DNA of 46,740 nt. Source: Candidatus Poribacteria bacterium. GTDB lineage: Bacteria > Poribacteria > WGA-4E > JAJDTR01. Positions 17,924 to 27,400 of the stretch are shown piece after piece. The stretch covers positions 1 through 46,740 of the forward strand of contig JAPPIK010000006.1 in the NCBI GenBank assembly GCA_028820655.1, given 5' to 3'. Under the pieces are notes generated by a model that saw only the letters and a program-made list of their open reading frames with translations, searched no databases and was not told the origin of the DNA. How positions within the stretch are numbered: position 1 is the first letter of the stretch; every line of letters begins with the position of its first letter. The translations under genes and the position numbers were made by a program.

Positions 17924-19069
17924 TTGGCGGAACATCAAAAAACGATTGTAAGGATTGATGCAGGATCGGTTGATCGGCACAACGACCTTGTGCGTTTGAA
18001 TTTCAAACCCAAACTCCATTTCGACGATTGGCAGGAGGGGACTTCGAGGCCTGTAATGTCCAGAATTGATTCGGACGGAAATATCGCCAACGAGGATGTC
18101 CCATGCCAGTTCGAACCAACGACTCGTGAACTTGCCTGGAATACGGGGGAGTTGCCCGCGCGAACAAACGCAAATTTCGTCATTCGGCACACGAACGAGC
18201 CCTTACCAGAGATTCGATTTCGGATTGAGCAGAAACCCGCTCATCTGCTCATCACTGCCGGTGGTGCGTTGTTCACCAGATACAATTTCCTCGGTGTTTG
18301 GAAACCTTACTTCTGGCCCCTCAACGGGAATCATGGAAGCGTCGCGCGAGGCGCCGGCGGAGGCGACCACCCCCACCATACCGGGCTTTACCTCGCCTAC
18401 GGTGGGCACGGTGAAGGCGGATCGGCAAACATTTGGTCGGACTGGGATGAACCGCCCTATGGGCCTTGCGGCAAGATGCTGCACCAACGATTCGTCCGAA
18501 TCACCGAAGGAAACGTGTACGCCGAATTTGTCGAAGATCTCATCCATGTTAACGGTGATGGGGAGGTCATCATGACGGAAGAGCGGACCGCCCGCATTTG
18601 GTATGGGGACAATGAACGCCGATTCTTGGAAATCACCCACGAATCCACACCGCCGCTGGACATCGGCGCCCGGCAATTTCTTTTTGCGGCGCGACTGAAT
18701 CCGTCCATGGATGTACCGGAAAAAGGGCATGTCGAAAACTCCGAGGGGCAAATTGGCAGAGCGGAGGTACACCATCAACGCGCGCGATGGTGCGATTTGT
18801 GCGGCACCGTGGGCGATGGAACGAATGGGATGGCGTTGTTCGATCACCCGCAAAACCCCGAACATCCGGGCTTTTTCGGGGAAATTGCCGTACCGGAGCA
18901 GATGAGCATTCTTCACCACCCGCCCGATGAGTTGGAAAATGACCGTTTCCGTCTGCGATTTGGTGTCTATGTACATGAAGGCATCACGCCGGAAGCAGAT
19001 GTCGAAAGCCATTATCGGTGTTATGCGAACCCGGTAAGAGCGGAGGTGCTCACAGGTACTGCGCCATAG
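17924..19069 (+). CDS. PmoA-like (DUF6807) family protein
   Basis: A 381-aa protein. It starts with TTG, supported by AAGGAG seven nt upstream; no ATG fits as well. The C-terminal two thirds match the DUF6807 family, annotated in databases as methane oxygenase PmoA although it is not a methane monooxygenase subunit. Visible marks are RYNFLGVWKPYFWPLNG, the His-rich GGGDHPHHTGLYLAYGG (about residues 145-160), and VHHQRARWCDLCG and GMALFDHPQNPEHPGFF further on. The first 100 residues look like a separate beta-rich module (VRIDAGSVDRHNDLVRLNF). No signal peptide is seen. Related genes often sit near carbohydrate-processing genes in Planctomycetes and Poribacteria; here it stands alone between ABC permease genes. 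The function is unproven. Confidence 0.8.
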   Translation: MAEHQKTIVRIDAGSVDRHNDLVRLNFKPKLHFDDWQEGTSRPVMSRIDSDGNIANEDVPCQFEPTTRELAWNTGELPARTNANFVIRHTNEPLPEIRFRIEQKPAHLLITAGGALFTRYNFLGVWKPYFWPLNGNHGSVARGAGGGDHPHHTGLYLAYGGHGEGGSANIWSDWDEPPYGPCGKMLHQRFVRITEGNVYAEFVEDLIHVNGDGEVIMTEERTARIWYGDNERRFLEITHESTPPLDIGARQFLFAARLNPSMDVPEKGHVENSEGQIGRAEVHHQRARWCDLCGTVGDGTNGMALFDHPQNPEHPGFFGEIAVPEQMSILHHPPDELENDRFRLRFGVYVHEGITPEADVESHYRCYANPVRAEVLTGTAP

Positions 19070-19191
19070 ACACCGCCGCGCACGCAGAAGCCGTCTACGG
19101 CGGAGCAACGGTGCCATGTCTTACGGCGCCGAACAATTGCCGAGAGACCTGATCATAGGTATCCATTTGCCTATCAAATTGATCTCATTCG

Positions 19192-20640
19192 TCATCGCAC
19201 CTCGGATTTCAGAAAAGCCATAAAACTCACCAGAGAAATCACCACAAAAAAGAGAGTTAGCAAGCCAAAATCCTTCAGTGTCTCGCCCGCGATCAGGCGG
19301 TTAATTGTAAACGCCTCGAAACGGGGAACGTCCGAAACGGGTACAGGCTTGTTGGATAACCCTTCTTTGAGATAGAAGATGTGGGGACTGTCGGGGTCAG
19401 TGCTGTCTGTTTCCTTGATGAACTCGATGAATTGCTGCCGATACCGTCTGGCAGCCGCAACAAATTCTTGATGTCCCGCAAATCCCGTTCTCGCCAAAGA
19501 TCCCATCCCGTAGTTATACATGACTGTCGGAGAAAGACGTAATATCTGCCGGGCAAATTGTACCTGAGCAAACTGCGCATCAAGATGTTCGTCATCAAGG
19601 CGAGTCTCTATATTCCATGGTGTTGTGATGTAGTCTGCCCACAACTCAAGCGCTCGTCTGTCGGCATCGGGATCGGTCGGGGAGCCGTACTTGAACAGTT
19701 CATGATAATTATACGTCTCGCTCCCCAATGCCGCGAATCTCTTCTCTTGGAATTCTCGCTGCGACGGGACGGTGTGTAGCGTGCTGACGACGCTACCGAA
19801 CGTGTTTGGAATAAGGACTACCAAAACAATCCAGATGAGAAGCAGTACGACGAGGCTCGTCGAAGAATTCGCCGCACGACTCGAAATCGCCAAACCCAAT
19901 GCCACGAACAGTGCGACATAAACAGACGATAACGCCACCATCACCCCGATGCGCGCCCAGTCGGCGCCTTGGAGGGACACAACCCCCGATATTGTCACAA
20001 TCAACGTGCTAAGCAGAATTCCAATCAACATGGATACGACAATGACGACGAGGGCTCCAAGGAATTTTCCGGCAAGTACACCTGCGCGCGACACGGCATT
20101 CGACAAAACCAGCGGCAGCGTGCCGTTTTCTCGTTCCCCCGATATGGCATCAAAGGTAAGAAGAATAGCCACAAAACTCGTCACAAGCCCTATGATATAA
20201 GCCCAATCCAATGCTCCGACCGCAGGAAGCATCGAATTGTCTTGATAGCTATCCGTTACATATTGCAACCTCCACGGCAAGCTATATCTGTAGGATCCTT
20301 TTTCTCCCGCCCGGGACATATTGCTCGGTACTTCAGCCGCTATGTGGGTTGGCAATGCGTCTTCCCGATCAGCAGCACAAAATGCCAATGGACTTGGACG
20401 TTTGTACAGCGCAATCGGGCCTCGTGTAGCCAACTCGTTTAGGCGCCGGCAACTCTCTCTGATTTCATCGTTGACCCACGCATTGTTCAAAGAATACTCC
20501 GCAAGCCTCTGTTTGTAATCGCCTCCTGCAAAAATCAACGCACCCAAAACCATGAGCGACGTCACCGCTCCAAGGCTTAACGCAAAGCGAAGGGACATGA
20601 GATGGTCAAGAATCTCGCGCTTCATAATGTGGAAGAACAT
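19192..20640 (-). CDS. ABC-2 type permease, type B (pair 3)
   Basis: A 482-aa ABC-2 permease from ATG 20640, chosen because AAGGA lies eight nt upstream; a TTG two codons earlier is possible. It shares the type B features: HIMKREILDHLMSLRF, YKRPSPLAFCAADRE in the first loop, DAISGERENGTLPLVL in the TM core, LARTGFAGHQEFVAA in the second loop, DSTDPDSPHIFYL, and a final TM with a FLKSEVR tail. It is more diverged than the type B proteins of pairs 1 and 2 are from each other. Its probable type A partner (22016-23527) is upstream on the same strand, but a broken LamG gene lies between them. Confidence 0.86.
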   Translation of the reverse strand: MFFHIMKREILDHLMSLRFALSLGAVTSLMVLGALIFAGGDYKQRLAEYSLNNAWVNDEIRESCRRLNELATRGPIALYKRPSPLAFCAADREDALPTHIAAEVPSNMSRAGEKGSYRYSLPWRLQYVTDSYQDNSMLPAVGALDWAYIIGLVTSFVAILLTFDAISGERENGTLPLVLSNAVSRAGVLAGKFLGALVVIVVSMLIGILLSTLIVTISGVVSLQGADWARIGVMVALSSVYVALFVALGLAISSRAANSSTSLVVLLLIWIVLVVLIPNTFGSVVSTLHTVPSQREFQEKRFAALGSETYNYHELFKYGSPTDPDADRRALELWADYITTPWNIETRLDDEHLDAQFAQVQFARQILRLSPTVMYNYGMGSLARTGFAGHQEFVAAARRYRQQFIEFIKETDSTDPDSPHIFYLKEGLSNKPVPVSDVPRFEAFTINRLIAGETLKDFGLLTLFFVVISLVSFMAFLKSEVR

Positions 20641-20856
20641 GGACAAAATCCTTGTATTTGGTCGCCAACGAGTTCAAAGCGCTAGCTTCATAAGCAAGTT
20701 TGAACGTCCGATATGATTGGAAATACACCTCGCGAGATGTGAAATAATTGAGCAAACTATGCTGTGGCTTTCGGTTATAAAGAGTTGAATTTATCTCTCA
20801 ATCGGCTGGAAATCGGATGTCCGCCATTTGGATTTCTCAAGAAATATCAACACAAC

Positions 20857-21696
20857 CTAATACTCTGCCGACTTGAGACTAGCCCATGTCGACGCCATTT
20901 TGTCTTGGGGATTGACCGCTTGGAATCCGAGCAACTTTTCAAGACCTTGCTCCATGAGGCTATTGACTTCCTCTTCTGTTAGACCCCGATTGAAAATCAC
21001 GACTTCATCGACAACACCCTCCATGCCGCTGGCGCCTCCGCCGGGTCCCATCGCTCCAATTGCCAATTGCTCCGAGGAGTGAAAAGTGGGAGTTTGTCCC
21101 CCGGATAGCTTTCTGCCGTAGGCTATCCCGTCGACATATTGTATAAGCTCTTTCCCATTTTAAGTGCCTAGAGTGTGATGCCATTTGCCATCCGTTATCT
21201 GTATGCCGCGTACTTGGACATCATTGAAAGGATTGTTTGTCGTAAACCCAACCGTCACCTCATCGCGCATCCACATCGAGTAGTTTCGGGTTCTATCCGG
21301 GAACCAGTTTTCTTTGCTGACTATCATATTGCAGCAGTCCCCGATGAGTTTTTCGGTTTTTACCCATGCGCCAATGGCGAACTCTTGAAGATCCATATCA
21401 ACGGTATGTGGAATCGTCGCGGCACGCCAGCTTCCGCCCTTCTTTCCAACCCGAAGCCCCGCTCCCCAAACCCCTTCCACCCATCTCGCGCTCTGCCATA
21501 TCTGACCATCATGGCCATTGCCAGAAACATCTTTCAGCGGACTTCCTGCCACGTCGCCGATCTTACTATCTCCCTGCGCAAAGGTAAACGCCATGACGAC
21601 ATCATTCTGTCCAATAGCGCCATGGGAGAATGGTAATATTGTGGAATATAACACGACACTCCATAGCATTGAACTCATCTCGAATTTCAGCACCAA
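20857..21696 (-). pseudogene. LamG/concanavalin A-like domain protein, interrupted by a nonsense codon
   Basis: A secreted LamG-type protein split by one in-frame TAA at 21160-21162. Upstream part: TTG 21696 or GTG 21693, both near AAGGAGG; hydrophobic signal (about 9-26); then DVSGNGHDGQIW, AIGAWVKTEK and GKWHHTLGT. After the stop the same frame continues NGKELIQYVDGIAYGRKL, EGVVDEVVIFNRGLTEEEV, and ends at 20857. LamG proteins of this type usually read GTY-DGK at this point, so a TAT or TAC codon most likely became TAA. The intact length would be about 279 aa. It lies between the two permease genes of pair 3. A sequencing error cannot be excluded. Confidence 0.8.
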
Positions 21697-22015
21697 ATTG
21701 TCCTCCTTATGTATGCGTCAGCGGCTAAACCCCATCAAGTCGATTGGATCAAAACCTGTTTTGTCGACTGAGGCGGGAATATCAACCGTGTAGTGAAATT
21801 CCGCGTTTACTGAAATCGGAACTGAATCCGCCCGAAATTATCAAACCACCAATTGTTCCCGTTTCAATACTCCGGAAGTCTCAGTTAAATCTTCACACCA
21901 ATCTGGCATAGTGAAATGCCAACAGAACTCCCCAGTATGGGACTACGAATAGGCACTTGAACGTGCTTGAGCCGCAGCTAACGACAAAGATCGGAGATCA
22001 ATTTTGAATCGCCGA
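21697..22015. other. Spacer between permease type A (pair 3) and LamG gene
   Basis: 319 bp. It holds the LamG ribosome site (AAGGAGG at 21701-21707). No gene, hairpin cassette or clear promoter could be recognised in the rest. Confidence 0.45.
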
Positions 22016-23527
22016 TCAACTCACATCCGACCTTAGAAACAACATGCAAGTTAAAAGAAAGAAAACTAGGTTTAGAAGCACTAACAAACCGACATAAATG
22101 CTAATCCTTGAGAGAATAGTCAATAACGATTCGGGATGTTCGCGAAAGAGCGGGATGTCGCCGGCGTCAATCTTTTTGAATGCCTTAGGGTTGTACCACG
22201 CTTCCGAATCGAATGCTTTTTGATCGCGCAAATATCGGATTAGCTCATTTCGGTAGTTTCTAACTTCATCCAAGAAACGCAGATGGCTCTCCAGATCGGT
22301 TTCGGTAAGGACTGCGGTTGCGTACCAATAAACCGATGCCGGCGAAAAGCTTGAAATTTGTTGCGTCAGTTTTGCTTGTCGGATCGGATTCCGGATCAGA
22401 AACTCTGTCCTTAACCGGTCAACCTCATCCGCATATTGAATGTTCAGTTCTTCCTGAAATTTTAGGATCTCGTGAAAGGTCGGCAGTCGATTTGGGGCGC
22501 CGACAAGGGATCCGACGTATTCGTGACCCATAAGTGAATAGGAACTCATCGACCCATTGAACAATAGCTTAAAATTCCGTTTCTGCTTAAACTCCTCAAG
22601 TTCGCGCTCAAACTTCTGCGACAATTCATGAAGCGGGTGCCGGGAAGGGTCTCCCCTTTTGGAAAAAAGCAAGCGGGAATAACTCTCAAAGCTTAGTTGA
22701 CTCTCCGATCTGATAGGCATCAATTTAGAGACGGCAAAAGCGCAGGCTCTGGGAAAAATCAACACAAACAGTGCCCAGACGAACATCGTGAGAATCAAGG
22801 CGGTGGTTGCACGACCTGCCCAAGTCGAAAACAGCATACCCAATGTATAAAAAACCGACATGTATATCAGGGAAATCAAGCAGAAGATGCCAATTCGTGC
22901 CCAATCCGATGCACTGATGACGACATAGGGCGACATGATGATGAAGAGTAGCGCCGCCAATAGGCTGAATACCAAGGGGATGGCTAAACTCAGCATCCCG
23001 CCCAAATACTTGCCGAAAAGCAGCTTGCCCCGCGGTACGGCATTCGACATCACGAGCGCCAGTGTGCCGCTCTGGCGCTCGCCGGCAATGACGTCGTATG
23101 AAATCAGAAACGCCAGGAGGCTAATTACAATCTGGAATACGAATGTTAGATCGGTACGTGGAAAAACGACGAGATAAGGGTTGTCCGACCCGTGCCGCGA
23201 CGCATGCACCGGCACCAAAACGTGGGAGACCTTAACGCTGTTGCCCAGGCGTCCTTCAAGACCTTCGTTCAATATACTTAGCAAAGGCGGTTTTTTTTCG
23301 GCTCTGGGGCTATGACTGTTTGAAAGTTGAGAATATGTCAAGATATTACGCACTTCACTTGCATTCGCGTCCACAGCGCGTCGATAGTCACCCAGGCGAT
23401 GTGTGTAGCTTCGCACGAGCACCCATGTATTCAGGCTAACCAGAGCGGTACAAATGATTAACCCGAGCAGAAACCGGAGTGTAAAAATGTGCGCCAGAAA
23501 CTCGCGCCAGATGATTATCTTTAACAT
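22016..23527 (-). CDS. ABC-2 type permease, type A (pair 3)
   Basis: A 503-aa ABC-2 permease. ATG 23527 is chosen because the protein then begins MLKIIIWREFLAHIFTLRF, aligned with the other type A paralogues; an in-frame start 13 codons upstream has no better ribosome site. It shows the type A pattern: TM1 (about 20-38), a first loop with PPLLSILNEGLEGRLGN and DNPYLVVFPRTDLTFVF, a TM block with DVIAGERQSGTLALVM, a second loop of about 200 aa with SFSPASVYWYATAVLTE and DQKAFDSEAWYNP, and a last TM followed by FLRSDVS. It is separated from its likely type B partner by the LamG pseudogene. Confidence 0.86.
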   Translation of the reverse strand: MLKIIIWREFLAHIFTLRFLLGLIICTALVSLNTWVLVRSYTHRLGDYRRAVDANASEVRNILTYSQLSNSHSPRAEKKPPLLSILNEGLEGRLGNSVKVSHVLVPVHASRHGSDNPYLVVFPRTDLTFVFQIVISLLAFLISYDVIAGERQSGTLALVMSNAVPRGKLLFGKYLGGMLSLAIPLVFSLLAALLFIIMSPYVVISASDWARIGIFCLISLIYMSVFYTLGMLFSTWAGRATTALILTMFVWALFVLIFPRACAFAVSKLMPIRSESQLSFESYSRLLFSKRGDPSRHPLHELSQKFERELEEFKQKRNFKLLFNGSMSSYSLMGHEYVGSLVGAPNRLPTFHEILKFQEELNIQYADEVDRLRTEFLIRNPIRQAKLTQQISSFSPASVYWYATAVLTETDLESHLRFLDEVRNYRNELIRYLRDQKAFDSEAWYNPKAFKKIDAGDIPLFREHPESLLTILSRISIYVGLLVLLNLVFFLLTCMLFLRSDVS

Positions 23528-23625
23528 TAGCAAGTTTTCGTATTGAATAGGTCCGGCGCACTTCAACTCGCAGTTGTCCGATTCGTCCCGATGCGCACCT
23601 TGCCAGACTTTCCAGTAGAGGCGAG

Positions 23626-24747
23626 CTACGGCAACGGAAGATTGCTAAATTCGAAAGAAAGAATCGTTCGAGCGAAAAAGTATTTGAAGCTTATCGTCGA
23701 AGCATCCGGGTTAAGATCCTTCAGCGTGAAGTATTCCAAGTAGCCGTCGAGATCCGTTCGGCGCGGGCGGAAATGACCTTTTGTGTGTGGCGTATATGTG
23801 TTGCCCAAATTATCCACCACCTGCCTGATTCCGAGGTAGCGCACTTCCGGAGGATTGTTATGCACAAGGTGAATGGCATTGCCTTTGCTCATTTCGTTCT
23901 CACGGATACCATCGTATCTGATGACAGCATTTTTGAATTCCTTGGTAATGCCCTTACCATCAATCGGAATGTCCTCGAACAGAATAGCGTCGCAGTCGTC
24001 TTGATGATGATTAACAAAATCGCGATGGAAATTGAATTTTGTTCCTTGGAGTGGATAATCACATCTTATGATCTCGCCAGGCGTGCCAGAATTGCCGTCC
24101 TTATCGCTTTCAGAAGGCCACAGATTCGTCCCGGGACGATTACCGAATTCGTCCTCGATGTAGTAGTTGACACTGGACAGAGAAGCCGCATCAGCAGGGC
24201 GCCCGGAATAGGTGTTATCAAGATCCTTCTCGGTGTCGCGGAGAGCGCCGAGCAAATCAAGCTGTTTGTTTCGGTTTTCAATGAGAAGATGAAGGAAAAG
24301 GTTTGAATCACCGTGCCTCATCGGAGGGTATAGATCTGGCATATACACGTTGCCCGGCAACGCTTCATGGGTATAATCCCAATAGATCGACTTGTAAATT
24401 CGCGTGATTGTCAGTGTAACGCCATCGTTAGTCTGTTCAAGTTTCTGCGGCGGTTCTTGATTCGTCTGTTTCTCCCGGTCCTTACCGATGGTTAACGTTA
24501 CATCATAGGCACGCTGGAGGTGGTCAATATGCTGGTGTAATCTATCCTCGGACAGTTGAGAGAGTAGTGTTTCCTCATCAATCCGCAAAAAGCGCGCGGC
24601 GATGATGGCGACATTGTCGGAAGGAAGTTGCCTTCCCGTTTCCCACATGGCGATTGTCTGGCGAGAGGTGTGGATCTCTTCGGCAAGTTGCTCTTGGGTT
24701 AGATTGTCTACCTTACGATGTTCGGCGATGAGTTTTCCAGTATTCAT
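23626..24747 (-). CDS. XRE-family HTH regulator with long C-terminal domain
   Basis: A 373-aa protein from ATG 24747, which has GGAGGG eight nt upstream. Residues about 5-60 form a Cro/C1-type helix-turn-helix: LIAEHRKVDNLTQEQLAEEI, then TSRQTIAMWETGRQLPSDN. A linker of about 50 aa leads to a C-terminal domain of about 250 aa beginning VTLTITRIYKSIYWDYT. Alternating strands and motifs such as LFLHLLIENRNKQ, VNYYIEDEFGN and NPPEVRYLGIRQVVDNLGNTY suggest an Ig-like beta-sandwich fold, perhaps related to DUF4352 domains. No membrane segment is seen, so it should be cytoplasmic, with the C-terminal domain as a possible ligand or partner sensor. It lies upstream of the type A permease of pair 3 and could regulate it; that is inference. 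Confidence 0.72.
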   Translation of the reverse strand: MNTGKLIAEHRKVDNLTQEQLAEEIHTSRQTIAMWETGRQLPSDNVAIIAARFLRIDEETLLSQLSEDRLHQHIDHLQRAYDVTLTIGKDREKQTNQEPPQKLEQTNDGVTLTITRIYKSIYWDYTHEALPGNVYMPDLYPPMRHGDSNLFLHLLIENRNKQLDLLGALRDTEKDLDNTYSGRPADAASLSSVNYYIEDEFGNRPGTNLWPSESDKDGNSGTPGEIIRCDYPLQGTKFNFHRDFVNHHQDDCDAILFEDIPIDGKGITKEFKNAVIRYDGIRENEMSKGNAIHLVHNNPPEVRYLGIRQVVDNLGNTYTPHTKGHFRPRRTDLDGYLEYFTLKDLNPDASTISFKYFFARTILSFEFSNLPLP

Positions 24748-25058
24748 GAGCTTTTCCCTCCGTTCGGTGAAGTTGGGGAAAAAATAACATAACTTCCTCG
24801 AAATTGCTGTCATGATAATTGTATTACAACATTGGACTCATTTTCCGTGTTGTCGGTTGTATAGGAATTGATTTATGGTTAGAGGAAGGTCTGGCCCCAA
24901 GCAGTCGGAGTTTCACCTAAACACGATGAAAATCGGACGCGGGCGGTATGACAAGAATGGGATAGTCGGGGAGTTTTTGGCTAGGTGATGTGTCGGTTTG
25001 AATCAGCGAAGCCTGATACCATCAAGATTCGGTCTTGTTTCTCGGGATAGGGATTTTA
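24748..25058. other. Spacer upstream of the XRE gene
   Basis: 311 bp between the pseudouridine synthase stop and the XRE start. It contains the XRE ribosome site. A minus-strand TACAAT could be a -10 element but lacks a matching -35. No gene or repeat cassette is seen. Confidence 0.4.
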
Positions 25059-26072
25059 CTACGACATTTTCGCGTTCGCGATTCCCCAACCGTTGCTCCT
25101 CAAGGAATTGACTACTTGCAGCATATCGCTTGGCATTGGTGTAGAGAACTCCAATCGCTCGTCTGTTTCGGGGTGGATGAACGCTAGCGTCTCGGCGTGG
25201 AGCGCTTGGCGGTTGAGTTTTATTAGCGCGTGTCGGACGGCTACCGAGGGTGCTTCCGCCAGCGCACGCTCTCTGCCACCTCCGTACACCGCATCTCCGG
25301 CTACCGGGAAGCCGATAAAGCTTAGGTGAACGCGAATCTGATGCAGGCGCCCCGTTTCCAAGGTCAACCGGAGCAGGCTAAACCCGTCGTAGACCTCTAA
25401 CACCTCGTAATGCGTGACAGCGCGCCGCCCGTCCGTTTTCACGACCGCCATTTTTCGCCGGTCCCGGTGACTTCGCGCGATCTGTTCGTCGATGGTCCCG
25501 GCTCCGGGTTCCGGAGTTCCGCAGATAGCCGCAACATAGCGCCGGCTCGTCGTGTGGGCTTCAAATTGAGCGGAAAGGGTTCGATGCGCAAGGTCTGTCT
25601 TGGCGGCAACTAGCACGCCGGAAGTGTCTCTGTCGAGTCGATGAACGATACCGGGGCGCTCGGTGCCGCCGATTCCGGATAAGTCGGTGCAGTGTCCAAG
25701 CAGCGCGTTGACGAGAGTACCGGTGTTAACTCCTCCCGCGGGATGGACAAGCATGCCGGCAGGTTTATCGATTACTATCAAACTCGAATCTTCATAGTGG
25801 ATATTGAGTGGGACGGATTCTGGCGGGATAGTTTCTAACGGGGAAGGATCGGGCAGTTGAAGGGTGATCTCGTCGCCGGCACGAAGTTTGTAGCCCGGTT
25901 TGCTGATTTTCTCATTAACGGTAACGGCGCCGTCACGGATAAGTTGCTGAATGTAGGTTCTTGAAAGCTGTTGTTTCCGCGGCGGCGAGGCTAGATATTG
26001 CGCTTCAACAAACTGGTCAAGTCGGCTGCCGCTGTCGTCAGATGTGAAATGGAAGGTCTCGAATTGTGGCAT
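25059..26072 (-). CDS. RluA/RluD-family 23S rRNA pseudouridine synthase
   Basis: A 337-aa enzyme that isomerises uridines to pseudouridine in structured RNA, most likely 23S rRNA helix 69 if it is a true RluD orthologue. An S4 RNA-binding domain occupies about 15-75 (SRTYIQQLIRDGAVTVNEK). The catalytic domain starts near 90 (LIVIDKPAGMLVHPA) and has the family motif HRLDRDTSG (144-152), with the expected catalytic Asp147. GRLHQIRVHLSFIGFPVAGD, also diagnostic, follows. Length is normal. The ATG lies 62 bp after the cysteine desulfurase stop on the same strand, so cotranscription with that gene and thrS is plausible. Assignment to RluD rather than another RluA paralogue is not certain. Confidence 0.93.
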   Translation of the reverse strand: MPQFETFHFTSDDSGSRLDQFVEAQYLASPPRKQQLSRTYIQQLIRDGAVTVNEKISKPGYKLRAGDEITLQLPDPSPLETIPPESVPLNIHYEDSSLIVIDKPAGMLVHPAGGVNTGTLVNALLGHCTDLSGIGGTERPGIVHRLDRDTSGVLVAAKTDLAHRTLSAQFEAHTTSRRYVAAICGTPEPGAGTIDEQIARSHRDRRKMAVVKTDGRRAVTHYEVLEVYDGFSLLRLTLETGRLHQIRVHLSFIGFPVAGDAVYGGGRERALAEAPSVAVRHALIKLNRQALHAETLAFIHPETDERLEFSTPMPSDMLQVVNSLRSNGWGIANAKMS

Positions 26073-26134
26073 AGCAAACAGTCAAAGTAGCTTCCTGTTT
26101 TGGTTGCAGCATGCCGAGCAGCCTTCTGTTACCG

Positions 26135-27334
26135 TCACATTACGTCGGTTTGGGGGCGTTTCCTTTTTCGCATGTAGTCGGGGGACATGCCGCGCATCTG
26201 TTCGATGATCTTTGGTACTTTGTCGATCACTTCGTCTATCTCGGTCTCCGTGTTGTCCCGCCCGAGTGAAAACCGTACCGTGCCCTGCGCCAACCGCGGT
26301 TGAATTCCCAAGGCAGCCAACACATGGGAGGGCTCCATCGAGCCGGAAGTGCAAGCGGATCCGGTGGACACGCAGATACCCTCCATGTCCAATCTCAGGA
26401 TAAGACTTTCCCCTTCTACAAATTCAAAGGAGATGTTTAACGTTCCAGGCAGACAGTGGTCGGGATGTCCGTTTTCGTGGAGACCGTCAAGACTTTCATG
26501 GAGTCCATCTCGGAGTTTTCGCGTAAGATTATCCAGGTGTTCAACATAACTTTCGCGGTCCGTCTTGGCGATCCGCGCCGCCGCTCCGAGTCCTACGATT
26601 GCCGGAACATTCTCCGAACCGGCGCGGCGATTGCGCTCATGCGAGCCTCCGTGCATAAGGTTTTCCAAGCGCGTTCCGCGGCGGATGTACAGCACGCCAA
26701 TCCCTTTGGGACCGTAAAGCTTATGCGCGGAAAGTGAGAGTAAGCTTATGCCCAATTCCTGCACGTCTAGGGGAAGTTTGCCAACAGATTGTACCGCATC
26801 CGTGTGGAGCGGAATACCATGCGCCGCCGCAATTTTGGCAACCTCCGCGATAGGTTGCACCGTCCCTGTTTCGTTGTTGGCGTGCATTATCGAGATTAAG
26901 ATGGTTGCCTCGCTGATTGCCTCGCGCAGCGTATCGATGTTAATTCGTCCGTACCGATCAACGGGTACGTATGTAACGTCGAAACCGTGCTTCTCCAGAT
27001 GTTGGCATGTGTGCAAAACCGCATGATGTTCCACCGAGGAGGTAATGATGTGGTGTCCGGCGTTCCGACTCCTCTGCAACTCCGCGAGCCCCTTTATTGC
27101 GTGATTGTCCGCCTCTGTCCCGCTGCCGGTGAACACGATTTCGCTCGGACTCTTTGCGCCGATCAGATCGGCTACCTGTTCGCGGGCGCTGTCGATCGCG
27201 TTGCGCGCTTCCCGTCCGTAGGCGTGTATGCTGGATCCGTTGCCGAATCGATTCGTCAGATAGGGCGTCATCGCTTCCAACACTTCCGGATGGAGCGGCG
27301 TCGTTGCGTTATGATCCAGATAAATGCGATTCAT
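26135..27334 (-). CDS. iscS: Cysteine desulfurase (IscS/NifS family)
   Basis: A 399-aa PLP enzyme that removes sulfur from cysteine as an enzyme-bound persulfide for Fe-S cluster and tRNA thiolation pathways. Motifs: YLDHNATTPLHPEV at the N-terminus, SGTEADNHAIKG (PLP phosphate site), HANNETGTVQPI, HTDAVQSVGKLP, the PLP lysine in SLSAHKLYGPKG (Lys205), and the persulfide cysteine in STGSACTSGSMEPSHVL (Cys328). The loop around this Cys is long, as in the group I (IscS/NifS) class. Length is normal. No IscU or other assembly gene is adjacent. Some enzymes of this class also act on selenocysteine, but nothing in the sequence shows that here. The gene lies between thrS and the pseudouridine synthase gene with gaps of about 65 bp. 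Confidence 0.93.
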   Translation of the reverse strand: MNRIYLDHNATTPLHPEVLEAMTPYLTNRFGNGSSIHAYGREARNAIDSAREQVADLIGAKSPSEIVFTGSGTEADNHAIKGLAELQRSRNAGHHIITSSVEHHAVLHTCQHLEKHGFDVTYVPVDRYGRINIDTLREAISEATILISIMHANNETGTVQPIAEVAKIAAAHGIPLHTDAVQSVGKLPLDVQELGISLLSLSAHKLYGPKGIGVLYIRRGTRLENLMHGGSHERNRRAGSENVPAIVGLGAAARIAKTDRESYVEHLDNLTRKLRDGLHESLDGLHENGHPDHCLPGTLNISFEFVEGESLILRLDMEGICVSTGSACTSGSMEPSHVLAALGIQPRLAQGTVRFSLGRDNTETEIDEVIDKVPKIIEQMRGMSPDYMRKRKRPQTDVM

Positions 27335-27400
27335 GGTTGGTTACCGTATCGTTTTGCGATGAGGGAGTCAAGCTGTGTCTCAAACGGATCGCTGTTGTTT

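Noticed and set aside
18203-19117. 304-codon minus-strand frame
   Set aside because: Antisense shadow of the PmoA-like gene, which has a ribosome site, a promoter candidate and family motifs.
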